This document shows positions 1 through 7,095 of a DNA stretch of 9,813 nucleotides, piece after piece. The stretch comes from Nitrososphaerales archaeon (GTDB lineage Archaea > Thermoproteota > Nitrososphaeria > Nitrososphaerales > Nitrososphaeraceae). Under the pieces are notes generated by a model, which made no database searches, had not been told where the DNA came from, and worked only from the letters and a program-made list of their open reading frames with translations. A program made the position numbers and the translations under genes. The stretch is from positions 1 through 9,813 of the forward strand of contig JARBAV010000269.1 of the NCBI GenBank assembly GCA_029237515.1, given 5' to 3'. Numbering within the stretch: position 1 is the stretch's first letter; each line of letters starts with the position of its first letter.

Positions 1-350
1 CTCATGTAGGTTGTCTAATTACATGTTTCATTGAGTATTTATTCATATTTCAGATTTTGCTTCGCCCTTGTATTTGATGTGTTTGCAACAGTAAAACTCA
101 CATTCCAATTATGAGATATTTTGGAAATCATCCTGACATCACACAGCTGAGATATTCTCGCAGACAGATGGCTAGACTACCAAGAATTTGATACAAAGAA
201 TGGAATCGTAAATGACGGACTGTCACGCAAGGAATAGTGGTTAGAACTCGTCGATTGAAGTAATGATAATCAATTATGATTCCCAAATTGAAAAATGCGC
301 TAGTCATAATCATGGAAGGAAACACTGTACTGTTTCTATGAAAGAAATAC
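1..350. other. Gap at left edge, no supported gene
   Basis: No convincing gene was seen. A minus-strand open frame at 128-379 overlaps the end of the neighbouring propeller gene and looks like noise. A short plus-strand frame with an ATG at 111 gives only 26 residues. Pyrimidine-rich DNA just past the stop of the minus-strand gene at 351 (TTTCTTTC on that strand) could act as a U-tract terminator, but this is weak. Confidence 0.4.
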
Positions 351-2042
351 TTAACTATTCGTCTTAGGCTCAAATGCAATCAATGAACCTTCACCGCTTG
401 AAGATAATTGAGCAGGATTAGAGACTAATTTTCCTGTAGGAACAAAAAGTAGACCGTTAGCGACAGATGGTCCAACGGGGGCTATAGGCGCATCCACTTT
501 AAACTCCCATAGTTTGGTTCCATTTAGTTTGTCTAGTGCCAGGATCATCCCTGATTTCGTTTGTCGTTCATAAGGAATATATCCAGTAAATACTATATCA
601 TTAGTAACTAAAGGAGACACTCTCGGTGGAAACTCTGTATCAAATTCCCATTTAATTTTACCGGTGAGGATATCAATCGCATATATTGTACCATTCTTTA
701 GTCCTTGCTCGATTGTGTTAGGAGCTGCTTTTTTATGCCCACTCAATCCATCAGTGAAGAATTCTAAACCCCGATTTGTAGCAGTAACGTAAAGTGTATT
801 ATTGCTGTCCACCGCATGATAATTATAAACTCCGTATGCCCAGATGAGGCCGGTACCGTTAGGTGTAGGAATCTTATTGATATTAATTGGTTTTCCCAGT
901 GTCTTCCACCATATCTCATCACCGGTTTTGCCATCCATCGCAATTAAATTTCCCATCTTATCATGACCTATGACGACCTTCTTTTGGGTGCCATTTTGCA
1001 GTGAAATCTTACTAATACTGCTACCCCAGGAGGTATCCCAATCGTGAGTATCTGGAACTATAACATTATCTAAGACTGTTCCGTGCGCTATAAATGGCGT
1101 TGCCCATACTATCTTCCCCGAAGTAACGTTCACAGCTATCATGTTATTAGAATAGAGATTAGGTGTTTGCCTCGTAGAAGCATTAAAGTTAGGGGAAGCG
1201 CTCCCTAATGGCAAATATAACAATCCTTCCTCTGGATCGAATGAACCTCCAGACCATGCAGTTGCCCCTCCATTTGGCGGGGTCTTCCCCTTTTCAACCC
1301 ATTCACCTGTGGTTGTTTCAAGATTCCATAGAATACTGCCATCAGTACGGTTAAGCGCCGTAACGTTACCCTTCACAAGACCAAGACCCGGTGGTAATCC
1401 GCTTCCCCCTGATCCAGCGATTACATAACTTTTCCATACTATAGGAAAGGAATCTATACTATACCCTTCCGAGGTATTACCGAGGGGTTCAGATTCCCAT
1501 TCCTTACTACCATTTGTTGAGTTAATTGCAATAACAGTACCCTTTGCCGCTGTGCTTGAAAAAATTAAGCCATTGTCATAACTTAGCCCCATTGTCGGTC
1601 CATAACCAACACGGACATTCCAAAGAACGCGTCCATCCTGTGTATTGAATGCGAAAACATTCCCAGCATAATCTTGAATGTAGCCAGTGTTGTTAACAAC
1701 TATGGGTGGATCTTGAATTTCAAAATCATTTACAATCTGCCACTTGACTTCTAATGAATCGACATTCTCGTCGTTGATAGTGGTTTGATTGCTATTCCTT
1801 GTCCCATACAAATCATGATTAACTGTTGGCCACTCATCACTATTACTTTCTGACATGTTGTTACCATTTAGGCTAGCGTGTACTATCATGACATAAGGCG
1901 ATAGTGAATCAATGAAAATGATATCAGATTGAAAGTAGTTCAGAATTGGATATGAGACATGAATCGTGATGAAGGTCAGAACTGAAAAGACAAACAAGTA
2001 AACGAGTGAACGTCCTGCAATATTATTTTCCATGGTCCTCAC
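351..2042 (-). CDS. Secreted PQQ-type beta-propeller (quinoprotein dehydrogenase-like) protein
   Basis: This is an exported eight-bladed-type propeller of the quinoprotein alcohol dehydrogenase superfamily. Residues 13-35 are a hydrophobic signal or anchor segment. NHDLYGTRNS (75-84) matches the family's N-terminal signature. Seven PQQ repeats of the form A-x-D/N-x3-G-x3-W lie at about 131, 172, 229, 303, 368, 455 and 502. WSGGSFDP (263-270) and DTHDWDTSW (331-339) are family motifs, and D336 fits the catalytic Asp. Oddities: there is no cysteine, so no vicinal disulfide. The usual calcium-binding Glu and Asn appear, by eye alignment, to be Ser214 and Ser281. It may therefore be an atypical enzyme or a binding protein. 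No cytochrome c domain is present. GTG at 2042 is the outermost start; ATG at 2033 is equally plausible, and a TATA-like box supports a nearly leaderless mRNA. The fold is confident; the substrate is unknown. Confidence 0.88.
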   Translation of the reverse strand: MRTMENNIAGRSLVYLFVFSVLTFITIHVSYPILNYFQSDIIFIDSLSPYVMIVHASLNGNNMSESNSDEWPTVNHDLYGTRNSNQTTINDENVDSLEVKWQIVNDFEIQDPPIVVNNTGYIQDYAGNVFAFNTQDGRVLWNVRVGYGPTMGLSYDNGLIFSSTAAKGTVIAINSTNGSKEWESEPLGNTSEGYSIDSFPIVWKSYVIAGSGGSGLPPGLGLVKGNVTALNRTDGSILWNLETTTGEWVEKGKTPPNGGATAWSGGSFDPEEGLLYLPLGSASPNFNASTRQTPNLYSNNMIAVNVTSGKIVWATPFIAHGTVLDNVIVPDTHDWDTSWGSSISKISLQNGTQKKVVIGHDKMGNLIAMDGKTGDEIWWKTLGKPININKIPTPNGTGLIWAYGVYNYHAVDSNNTLYVTATNRGLEFFTDGLSGHKKAAPNTIEQGLKNGTIYAIDILTGKIKWEFDTEFPPRVSPLVTNDIVFTGYIPYERQTKSGMILALDKLNGTKLWEFKVDAPIAPVGPSVANGLLFVPTGKLVSNPAQLSSSGEGSLIAFEPKTNS

Positions 2043-2065
2043 CGATAATCAAATTCGTTGATAGA

Positions 2066-2088
2066 TTTTTATACTTTATATCTTTATA
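2066..2088 (-). promoter_or_regulatory. Triplicate TATA-like promoter of the quinoprotein gene
   Basis: On the minus strand three TATAAA hexamers lie in tandem (2083-2088, 2075-2080, 2068-2073). The last one is centred about 28 nt from the GTG start and 37 nt from the alternative ATG. An archaeal TATA box sits about 26 nt upstream of the start site, so transcription would begin near 2044 with almost no leader. Which copy is used cannot be told from sequence. Confidence 0.5.
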
Positions 2089-2757
2089 CTTACATTTCTC
2101 ATGGTGGATTTTGAAACATATCATGCGATTAACAAGAAATAGGAAATAATCTTGCTCAAATGCAAAAATGTTGCACAACTTGTATCGTTGAACCATGACC
2201 CTAATCATATAGGGCATTTTTTTGGTTCATTGGCCATACAAATGAAGTTGAGAAACCGACTTAAGGTTCGATTTCAGATAATTGTCATAAAATAGATTTC
2301 AAATATTCGAGTTAAAATATGCATTATCACTGTTGTAATCGTTCTCATTTTTCAATGACTCTGCTATGACTGCGAAACTATTCTATTGCCATTGAGCTAA
2401 TGCGTGTTACTTGAACTGCCAATTCTTGTTAAAAGTCTTCGAGGAACTCTTTTCTGCTAGATTTTATTTGCTTGCAAGTTATGATGAGAAAACTAATGTA
2501 AGTGTAACTATTTACCTTCGGAAGGTTATCTAGCCTTATCTTGCAGCCCTTTGTAATACTAGATCGAATGCCGGTGAAGTGCAAAAACATTCGACATATT
2601 GTCAAATCTCTGTTCGATGAGTCATATTTTCTAGTATCATTGTTGCAATATCTGTTAATGTAATAGAAATTCTATGAAGGTTTATCTGACAGCAACTTGT
2701 CGAGCATAACACTTAAACCAGTTGTTCACCAGTTTATCACCAAAGTCACCCAAAAAA
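2089..2757. other. Intergenic gap between divergent genes
   Basis: About 670 bp with no convincing gene. A minus-strand frame at 2023-2217 overlaps the quinoprotein promoter and lacks protein-like composition. The only structures seen are the nested hairpin at 2189-2229 and a small hairpin around 2513-2525 (ACCTT-CGG-AAGGT). The gap separates the minus-strand quinoprotein gene from the plus-strand gene at 2786, so it must hold both promoters. Confidence 0.4.
2189..2229 (+). repeat. Nested inverted repeat with T7 run
   Basis: TGAACCA (2189-2195) pairs with TGGTTCA (2223-2229). Inside it CCCTA (2199-2203) pairs with TAGGG (2210-2214), followed by seven T at 2217-2223. On the plus strand the inner hairpin plus T-run resembles a terminator, but no plus-strand gene ends just upstream. 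It could belong to an unannotated small RNA or be chance. Confidence 0.35.
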
Positions 2758-2758
2758 C

Positions 2759-2765
2759 TATAAAG
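2759..2765 (+). promoter_or_regulatory. TATA box for the 108-residue protein gene
   Basis: TATAAAG is centred 24 nt upstream of the ATG at 2786. At the usual archaeal spacing transcription would start at or next to the start codon, giving a leaderless mRNA. No Shine-Dalgarno-like sequence lies in front of the ATG, in agreement. Confidence 0.5.
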
Positions 2766-2785
2766 TGTTGTATTAAAGCATTAGT

Positions 2786-3112
2786 ATGAAGAAAGAATTT
2801 ATAGTCTCACGCATCGAAGCAACCCAAGACGGTAGCCCGTACATATATCTAAGCTTTAGCGATCCTTCTTCCACAGGAGAAAGCAGACATCGATCTCCAC
2901 AGAGTCCATTTGGAGCTCATGCATTCGCTTTCACGTCTCCAGAAGACATGATGAAAAATTTACCTAAGGCTTTTTCAAACATGATGGGGGGCATGGGGCT
3001 TTCTGAATCTCCCACCTTAAAGTTGAGTATGAGGGAGTACGAGGACATGGGTCTAAAAGTGGGGGACAGAGTTACTCTGGAGATTAAGAAGGTCGATACC
3101 GTAGGAATATGA
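2786..3112 (+). CDS. Hypothetical protein, Met/Gly-rich centre, 108 aa
   Basis: I do not recognise a named family with confidence. The N-terminal part (1-26) looks like two beta strands (EFIVSRIEA and SPYIYLSFSD). A polar, proline-containing linker follows (about 27-46), then FAFTSPEDMMKNLPKAF (47-63) and a methionine- and glycine-rich stretch (MMGGMG, 66-71). The C-terminal part (77-102), with KLSMREYEDMGLKVGDRV, resembles the last strands of a small beta barrel, where 'GLKVGDRV' is a common turn. There is no signal peptide, membrane segment or cysteine, so it is probably cytoplasmic. Codon use and composition look genuine. The gene has its own TATA box and a hairpin terminator, so it is probably monocistronic. 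A distant relation to small archaeal cytoskeleton-associated proteins such as arcadin-1 was considered but cannot be supported by eye. Confidence 0.8.
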   Translation: MKKEFIVSRIEATQDGSPYIYLSFSDPSSTGESRHRSPQSPFGAHAFAFTSPEDMMKNLPKAFSNMMGGMGLSESPTLKLSMREYEDMGLKVGDRVTLEIKKVDTVGI

Positions 3113-3115
3113 ATA

Positions 3116-3158
3116 ATACTCGGTTGTATGGCAGACCGAGTATCTGCTAATATTTTTT
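3116..3158 (+). terminator. Hairpin plus T-tract terminator
   Basis: A perfect 9-bp stem, ATACTCGGT (3116-3124) with ACCGAGTAT (3135-3143), and a 10-nt loop begins 3 bases after the stop codon of the 108-residue gene. A run of six T follows at 3153-3158. Archaea rely mainly on U-tracts, so the T-run may terminate while the hairpin marks or protects the 3' end. Confidence 0.6.
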
Positions 3159-3518
3159 GAGTTCGTTAGTAACCGATCCCTTACGATTTGATGGCCCTTT
3201 CTGAGAAATATGTACTATCAACCAAACTGATGATGTATTTTTTGAAACCCTTTGGTTCTAAAACATTCCCAATGGAAAAGCAACAATTTATCTTGGCAAG
3301 AAAATTCATTTTGTATCTAGAAAGTTCTTTAATAATTTAGCTGACGCTTTAGACTTCTTCATAGCGTAACCTACAGTACAAACAAGGAATGGAATAGTCA
3401 AATTAGATCCATTGCTTCATTAATCGCAATAATCGAATAGTTCATACAGTTTACGCTGTGGTACTTTGTAGACTCAAAGTTAATCTAAGAAACAAGAGCT
3501 TTTGTTAGAATAATAGAT
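3159..3518. other. Intergenic gap, nothing identified
   Basis: About 360 bp of AT-rich DNA between two plus-strand genes. Only a 22-codon frame starting near 3272 was found, and it is not supportable. No clear TATA box was seen at the expected distance from the ATG at 3519. Confidence 0.4.
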
Positions 3519-4799
3519 ATGTCAGATGTGTTGTGGAATTTAGGAGTTACGTTTTTTGCAGCAGTAGCTTTTTCCTTCATTCTTATTCCTTTGAGTCCCT
3601 ATATGGTCTTTGCCCAGGCACAGCTCAACGATCCGAGTCTTGCAATTCAAACTATGATAGATGGATTAGTTTCCCCAACCAGTCTAGCCTTTCTTGATGA
3701 TAACAACATCCTATTTTTGGAGAAGGAAGGGAATGTCAGATTGATTTCAAACGGGGTTTTGCAATCAGAACCGGTGCTTCAGATTGAACAGGTTGAGAGT
3801 AATAACGAACGTGGTTTATTAGGTATAGCTTATGATGGTAATAGAGTATACCTTTTTTTCACTGAAAGTGGCGCCCAAGTGGAGGGAGTGTCTACTGAAG
3901 GCGAAGTCAGGAATAGGGTATATAGCTACGCATGGGACGGCTCCTCTCTAACAGACCCACAGTTGCTCCTGGATCTGCCATCCACACCAGGTACAAATCA
4001 TCAAGGAGGGAAGCTCAAGGTTGGCCCAGACAACCAACTATATGTGGTAGTTGGAGAAATGCAGAGAGAAGGGCAGCTACAAAATTTCATAAACGGCCCG
4101 CCGCCAGATGACACTGGCGTAATTCTTAGGGTAAACCCCATTGATGGATCTGCGTCTATTGATAATCCGTTTGTCGAAGGAGGCGAGGAAGCTGGCAGAT
4201 ATTATGCCTATGGCATAAGAAACAGTTACGGATTTGATTTTGACCCTATGACGGGAAAACTTTGGGATGCAGAGAATGGTGAGGATGTATTCGATGAAAT
4301 TAACCTAGTTGAACCTGGATTTAATAGTGGATGGAAATCAGTAATGGGGCCAATAGGTTCTAACACAGGCGTTACTGAATCCGATTTGGTTAATATCCCA
4401 GGCTCACATTATGCTGACCCAGTCTTTAGTTGGGCTGAATCGCGAGGTGTGACAGACATTGAATTCCTAAACTCATCGGCATTTGGCTCAATATATGAAA
4501 ATGGAATCTTTGCTGGGGATATAACTTCAGGAATTCTTTACTATTTCCAACCAAACGCTGAAAGAACAGGAATGGGTTTGGAAAATGATCCGCTTTTGAA
4601 CGACATGGTCGCGGACAGCGATGATGAGTTGTCAGGCGTTACACTTGGAACTGGCTTCACAGGGATTTCTGAAATAGAAACTGGTCCTGACGGCAATTTG
4701 TATATTCTGACCTATGATAGAGAAAACGAGGGTCAGGGAAGTCTCATGAAAATAATACCATCCTCTTCTTCTGAAGTTGATTCCTCATCTCAAGAATAA
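3519..4799 (+). CDS. Secreted PQQ-dependent sugar dehydrogenase family protein (GSDH)
   Basis: This is a six-bladed beta-propeller of the glucose/sorbosone dehydrogenase family (soluble GDH/Yli-type), which oxidises aldose sugars or related compounds outside the cytoplasm with PQQ. Residues 8-32 form a signal peptide, with likely cleavage after VFA (32) or AQA (34). Family motifs appear in order: ERGLLGIAYD (97-106), TNHQGGKLKVGPDNQLYV (159-176) with the presumed catalytic His161, YGIRNSYGFDFDP (231-243) with Arg234, LWDAENGEDVFDEINLV (248-264), and PGFNSGW (266-272). A final strand, ETGPDGNLYILTYD, closes the propeller. The tail is Ser/Glu-rich. At 426 residues it is near full family length. 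ATG 3519 gives a complete signal peptide. It stands alone, with 700 bp to the previous stop. The family is confident; the substrate is not known, and no PQQ synthesis gene is nearby. Confidence 0.92.
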   Translation: MSDVLWNLGVTFFAAVAFSFILIPLSPYMVFAQAQLNDPSLAIQTMIDGLVSPTSLAFLDDNNILFLEKEGNVRLISNGVLQSEPVLQIEQVESNNERGLLGIAYDGNRVYLFFTESGAQVEGVSTEGEVRNRVYSYAWDGSSLTDPQLLLDLPSTPGTNHQGGKLKVGPDNQLYVVVGEMQREGQLQNFINGPPPDDTGVILRVNPIDGSASIDNPFVEGGEEAGRYYAYGIRNSYGFDFDPMTGKLWDAENGEDVFDEINLVEPGFNSGWKSVMGPIGSNTGVTESDLVNIPGSHYADPVFSWAESRGVTDIEFLNSSAFGSIYENGIFAGDITSGILYYFQPNAERTGMGLENDPLLNDMVADSDDELSGVTLGTGFTGISEIETGPDGNLYILTYDRENEGQGSLMKIIPSSSSEVDSSSQE

Positions 4800-5105
4800 A
4801 CTGGCGAGTAGACAATTTGAATGATTGAATGGTGGCAGTTAGATACCATACTCCTACTTCATAGGATTAACGATGATGTGAAGTTAGTTGTTAGAGTGGA
4901 AGCTAGTCAAATTAGGAACAGGAAAGAATTAACATCCATAGTTTGAAACGAAGACATTCGGGTACACATAAACTATGCAGGAATAGGTTAGTCAATGAGT
5001 CTTAAAGAAGAGACTATTGGAGTCCTGGTTGACATTAATTATCGGATCTGCTGAATTTAGCAGACTGGTCTTTTACTAAATAAGGGATGAAAGCCTTTAA
5101 GGCAA
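4800..5105. other. Intergenic gap with one hairpin
   Basis: About 305 bp with no convincing gene. A 19-codon frame from an ATG at 4995 ends inside the hairpin at 5047-5064 and is too short to support. Nothing else was recognised. Confidence 0.4.
5047..5074 (+). terminator. Possible hairpin terminator
   Basis: TCTGCT (5047-5052) pairs with AGCAGA (5059-5064). A G-U pair would extend the stem to 7 bp with an AATT loop. TCTTTT follows at 5069-5074. It lies 250 bp past the stop of the sugar dehydrogenase gene and about 40 bp before the next promoter, so it could insulate the nitroreductase gene. The T-run is short, so this is tentative. Confidence 0.3.
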
Positions 5106-5112
5106 TATATAA
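5106..5112 (+). promoter_or_regulatory. TATA box for the nitroreductase gene
   Basis: TATATAA is centred 27 nt upstream of the ATG at 5136, which places transcription start at the start codon. This supports both the chosen start and a leaderless mRNA separate from the upstream gene. Confidence 0.5.
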
Positions 5113-5135
5113 CATATTGTGTTGGTCAACAAGAA

Positions 5136-5645
5136 ATGGACACTTTCGAATGCATAGTATCTAAACTTGAAGTAAGGGAATTTTTGAGAAAAGAAGTTAA
5201 ACCAGAAATAAAGCAAAGAATTCTCGAGTCTGCTAGACAAACGGGCTCTGGTTTGAACTTGCAACATTGGCGCTTCATCCTTATTGAGGATAAGAAAAAT
5301 CTGAGCCAACTTGCCTTAGACAGTACAAGCGGAGCATGGATTGTAGAAGCAGATTTTGGAATAGTAATTGTGACTAACCCAACGCTGCGATTCCACTTAA
5401 TAGATGCGGGTAGAGTCGCTCAAAACATGCAGCTAACTGCATGGAATGAGGGGGTAGGATCCGGACTATATACCGGGTTCAAGGAAGGACCTCTTCGAAA
5501 AGACTTTATGATCCCAACGGACTTGACTCCGTCCATTGTCTTGGGATTTGGTTATCCAGCTAAGGCCTTATCTGGGAAGAGAAAGAATCGCCTCCCTCTT
5601 AACCAGTTAGTTTATGTGGAAAAATATGGTTCTAGCCGAAATTGA
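5136..5645 (+). CDS. Nitroreductase family protein (FMN-dependent)
   Basis: A cytoplasmic FMN flavoprotein of the nitroreductase superfamily, whose members use NAD(P)H to reduce nitro compounds, quinones or flavins. At 169 residues it is a normal short, single-domain member. The N-terminal segment SKLEVREF (9-16) is the FMN-phosphate region; the usual Arg-Arg-Ser is altered to Lys-Leu-Glu while Arg14 is kept. GSGLNLQHWRFILI (37-50) corresponds to the 'PSxxNxQPWxF' motif. DAGRVAQNMQLTAWNEGVGSG (from 90) matches the helix with conserved Asp-Ala-Gly and Gln-Asn. IVLGFGYPAK (134-143) followed by KNRLPLNQLV (150-159) is the typical C-terminus. No signal peptide is present. ATG 5136 is fixed by the promoter. 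The first motif is divergent, so the substrate is uncertain. The natural electron acceptor cannot be read from the context. Confidence 0.9.
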   Translation: MDTFECIVSKLEVREFLRKEVKPEIKQRILESARQTGSGLNLQHWRFILIEDKKNLSQLALDSTSGAWIVEADFGIVIVTNPTLRFHLIDAGRVAQNMQLTAWNEGVGSGLYTGFKEGPLRKDFMIPTDLTPSIVLGFGYPAKALSGKRKNRLPLNQLVYVEKYGSSRN

Positions 5646-5992
5646 GTTTAGACTTCTTTGGACTTGTTGAAGCATAAGATTCTTGCTTAGCCATCAATTG
5701 TTTTGATGAAGACCCTCTCTATCGCAAGTAATGTCGTTTCTCTACATGGATGAATGCAATGCTGCCCATAGAGACGCGTGATTCAGCTCTTATGCTGTTG
5801 AGCCTATTAACAGAGTCAATGCTTAGAATCGAAAGCAACGACCATAAAAGTTCCTGGCATCGAAAACAATTTCATTTTTTATGGACCATAGTCTTTGTTA
5901 AAATAAGTAGAGTAAATTCCTATTACGATAATATCAAAAAAGAGGTAACAACTGCCTACTATTTCTGATTCAATATTATCATATTACTACTT
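5646..5992. other. Intergenic gap between convergent genes
   Basis: About 350 bp between the nitroreductase stop and the end of the frameshifted minus-strand gene. A 72-codon plus frame (5750-5968) starts inside it but shows no motif and has a low-complexity tail. The opposite strand is also open over part of it, a sign of composition rather than coding. Nothing supportable was found. Confidence 0.4.
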
Positions 5993-6477
5993 TTAGGAAA
6001 ATCTTTTCAGAGAAATAATGAGAGGTGCAGCATCCTGAACCGGAGTAAAATTCTTGATATTTTTCGAATCACCAGATCTAGTATGCGTTGTTGACAAGAT
6101 TGATTGATCAAGTGTCTTTGGTTAAAATGTGAGACAAATTCGAACTTTAAATCTTCAAATCTTCGGCGGTCAGTTACAATGTATTTATGCATCTTATTTC
6201 CATATGTACAGAAAGTAAAGCTCTGAGAATACTCCCAGCATTTTGAACATCTCAAGCCCCTATTTCTGAAGCCGTGAGCCTCCCCAACTATACAATTCTT
6301 TGCATCCTGGATATCCAGATTGGAATTATTTGAGTACCCCAGCCGCAGCGCTAGTGCCCATTGAGGACAAATCTCCTCAAATGAAAGAAAATCACTATGT
6401 ATTTTACGGATATCTTCGTTTACACTTTGTCTTTTTTCCCTAATACTGCAAGGCCGTACAGATATTTGTTTCTGCAA
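5993..6477 (-). CDS. Hypothetical cysteine-containing protein, apparently frameshifted
   Basis: I do not recognise the family. The central part (about residues 25-121) looks genuine, with CPQWALALRLGYSNN (37-51), Cys62, a CSKC pair (77-80), Cys90 and TDRRRFEDLKFEF (102-114). The cysteines with His68 could bind a metal. The uninterrupted frame runs 6007-6477 (156 residues), but after VSHFNQRH (115-122) its last 34 residues look like noncoding DNA. The frame shifted by one base continues in protein-like sequence (LDQSILSTTHTRSGDSKN and on to ...SLKRFS) and stops at 5993. One missing A in the AAA run near 6118-6120 would join the two frames. No ATG is available at the N-terminus; TTG at 6477 is the only in-frame common start, and the first 25 residues also look unnatural. 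It is either a recent pseudogene, a sequencing error, or less likely programmed frameshifting. Confidence 0.5.
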
Positions 6478-6841
6478 TCTACAATTATACGAATAGGTTA
6501 TTATTATGTTTTCTTTAGACTACTCTGATCCGATAAGAAAATATAACAATGGTTAATAAGAATTAAAAAAATTAGCGAATAAGTGTTACTAATATGTAAA
6601 TCTAATTCGCCCATTAAATATCTGTAATTGTTGCACTTACAAAATACCACTAATAACAGCGCTAAAAAAGAATGCAAACCCATTTTTACGAGATAATGAA
6701 AATCCGATCAAGTCAAACTAATTATACAGAGTGAGTAGATCAATTGAAAATTTTACTCATTTGAATGTATTCAATTGATAAGTCGCATATTCATTCACAT
6801 ATTCAAGTTTTAGTGAATCAGTAACGTTAATATCATTAGTT
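6478..6841. other. AT-rich gap with palindrome cluster
   Basis: About 360 bp with no gene seen. It is very AT-rich and is marked by the inverted and direct repeats at 6732-6805. A TATA-like GTATAATT on the minus strand (6482-6489) lies too close to the TTG at 6477 to serve that start in the usual way. Confidence 0.4.
6732..6805. repeat. Cluster of short palindromes and direct repeats
   Basis: Inverted pairs: TGAGTA (6732-6737) with TACTCA (6754-6759); ATCAATTGA (6739-6747) with TCAATTGAT (6771-6779); TTGAAT (6761-6766) with ATTCAA (6769-6774). The octamer CATATTCA is repeated at 6786-6793 and 6798-6805. Several share bases, so they cannot all form as RNA stems. A protein-binding region upstream of the minus-strand gene at 6477 is possible. 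AT-rich composition raises the chance background. Confidence 0.35.
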
Positions 6842-7018
6842 TCAAGCACTATTTTCGGCTTTTCCTAAAGAATAGGAATGCTTAGCAAATCTCGTGAGTG
6901 TTGTTGGAGGCTGAAATGCAGATAAGGATGGTAATTTATTTTCAATAACAAGTATCTCGTTCCCTTTTGGGGTACAGCATAATTCTATTTCGTACGGGTC
7001 GCAATCCAATAATTCCAT
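6842..7018 (-). CDS. Possible small protein, 58 aa, with CC pair
   Basis: An ATG-initiated frame of 58 residues beginning MELLDCDPYEIELCCTPKGN and ending LGKAENSA. Its composition is protein-like and balanced: beta-type stretch EILVIENKLP (21-30), SLSAFQPPTT (31-40), then a basic segment LTRFAKHSYS (41-50). Three cysteines (6, 14, 15) are present; there is no membrane segment. An in-frame TGA directly precedes the ATG, which fixes the start. It lies 77 bp downstream of the CBS protein gene on the same strand and might share its transcript. A TATA-like stretch at about 7063-7072 could instead provide a leader of about 24 nt. I do not recognise the family. A frame of this length can arise by chance in AT-rich DNA, so confidence is moderate. 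Confidence 0.4.
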   Translation of the reverse strand: MELLDCDPYEIELCCTPKGNEILVIENKLPSLSAFQPPTTLTRFAKHSYSLGKAENSA

Positions 7019-7095
7019 TCAAGCTCAAATAACTGAATTAAGAGCATTCGCGCTAGAATTTTCATAAAATTTCAGCGTGAAAAGGACTGGCTTAA

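Noticed and set aside
128..379. Minus-strand 83-codon frame
   Set aside because: It overlaps the 3' end of the quinoprotein gene in another frame, has no motif, and its composition is not protein-like.
2023..2217. Minus-strand 64-codon frame
   Set aside because: It runs across the promoter and start of the quinoprotein gene, and its Lys/Tyr/Ile-rich sequence reflects AT-rich DNA.
2255..2280. GGTTCGATT resembling a tRNA T-loop
   Set aside because: The flanking bases do not form a T-stem and no acceptor or anticodon arms are found.
3228..3245. TGATGATG resembling a C box of a C/D sRNA
   Set aside because: No D box (CTGA) or C'/D' pair occurs at a suitable distance downstream.
4995..5054. 19-residue plus-strand frame
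   Set aside because: Too short, and its stop lies within a hairpin; no supporting signal.
5097..5309. Minus-strand 70-codon frame
   Set aside because: It is antisense to the start of the clear nitroreductase gene.
5750..5968. Plus-strand 72-codon frame
   Set aside because: There is no motif, no promoter at the right distance and a noncoding-like second half; the opposite strand is open over the same bases.
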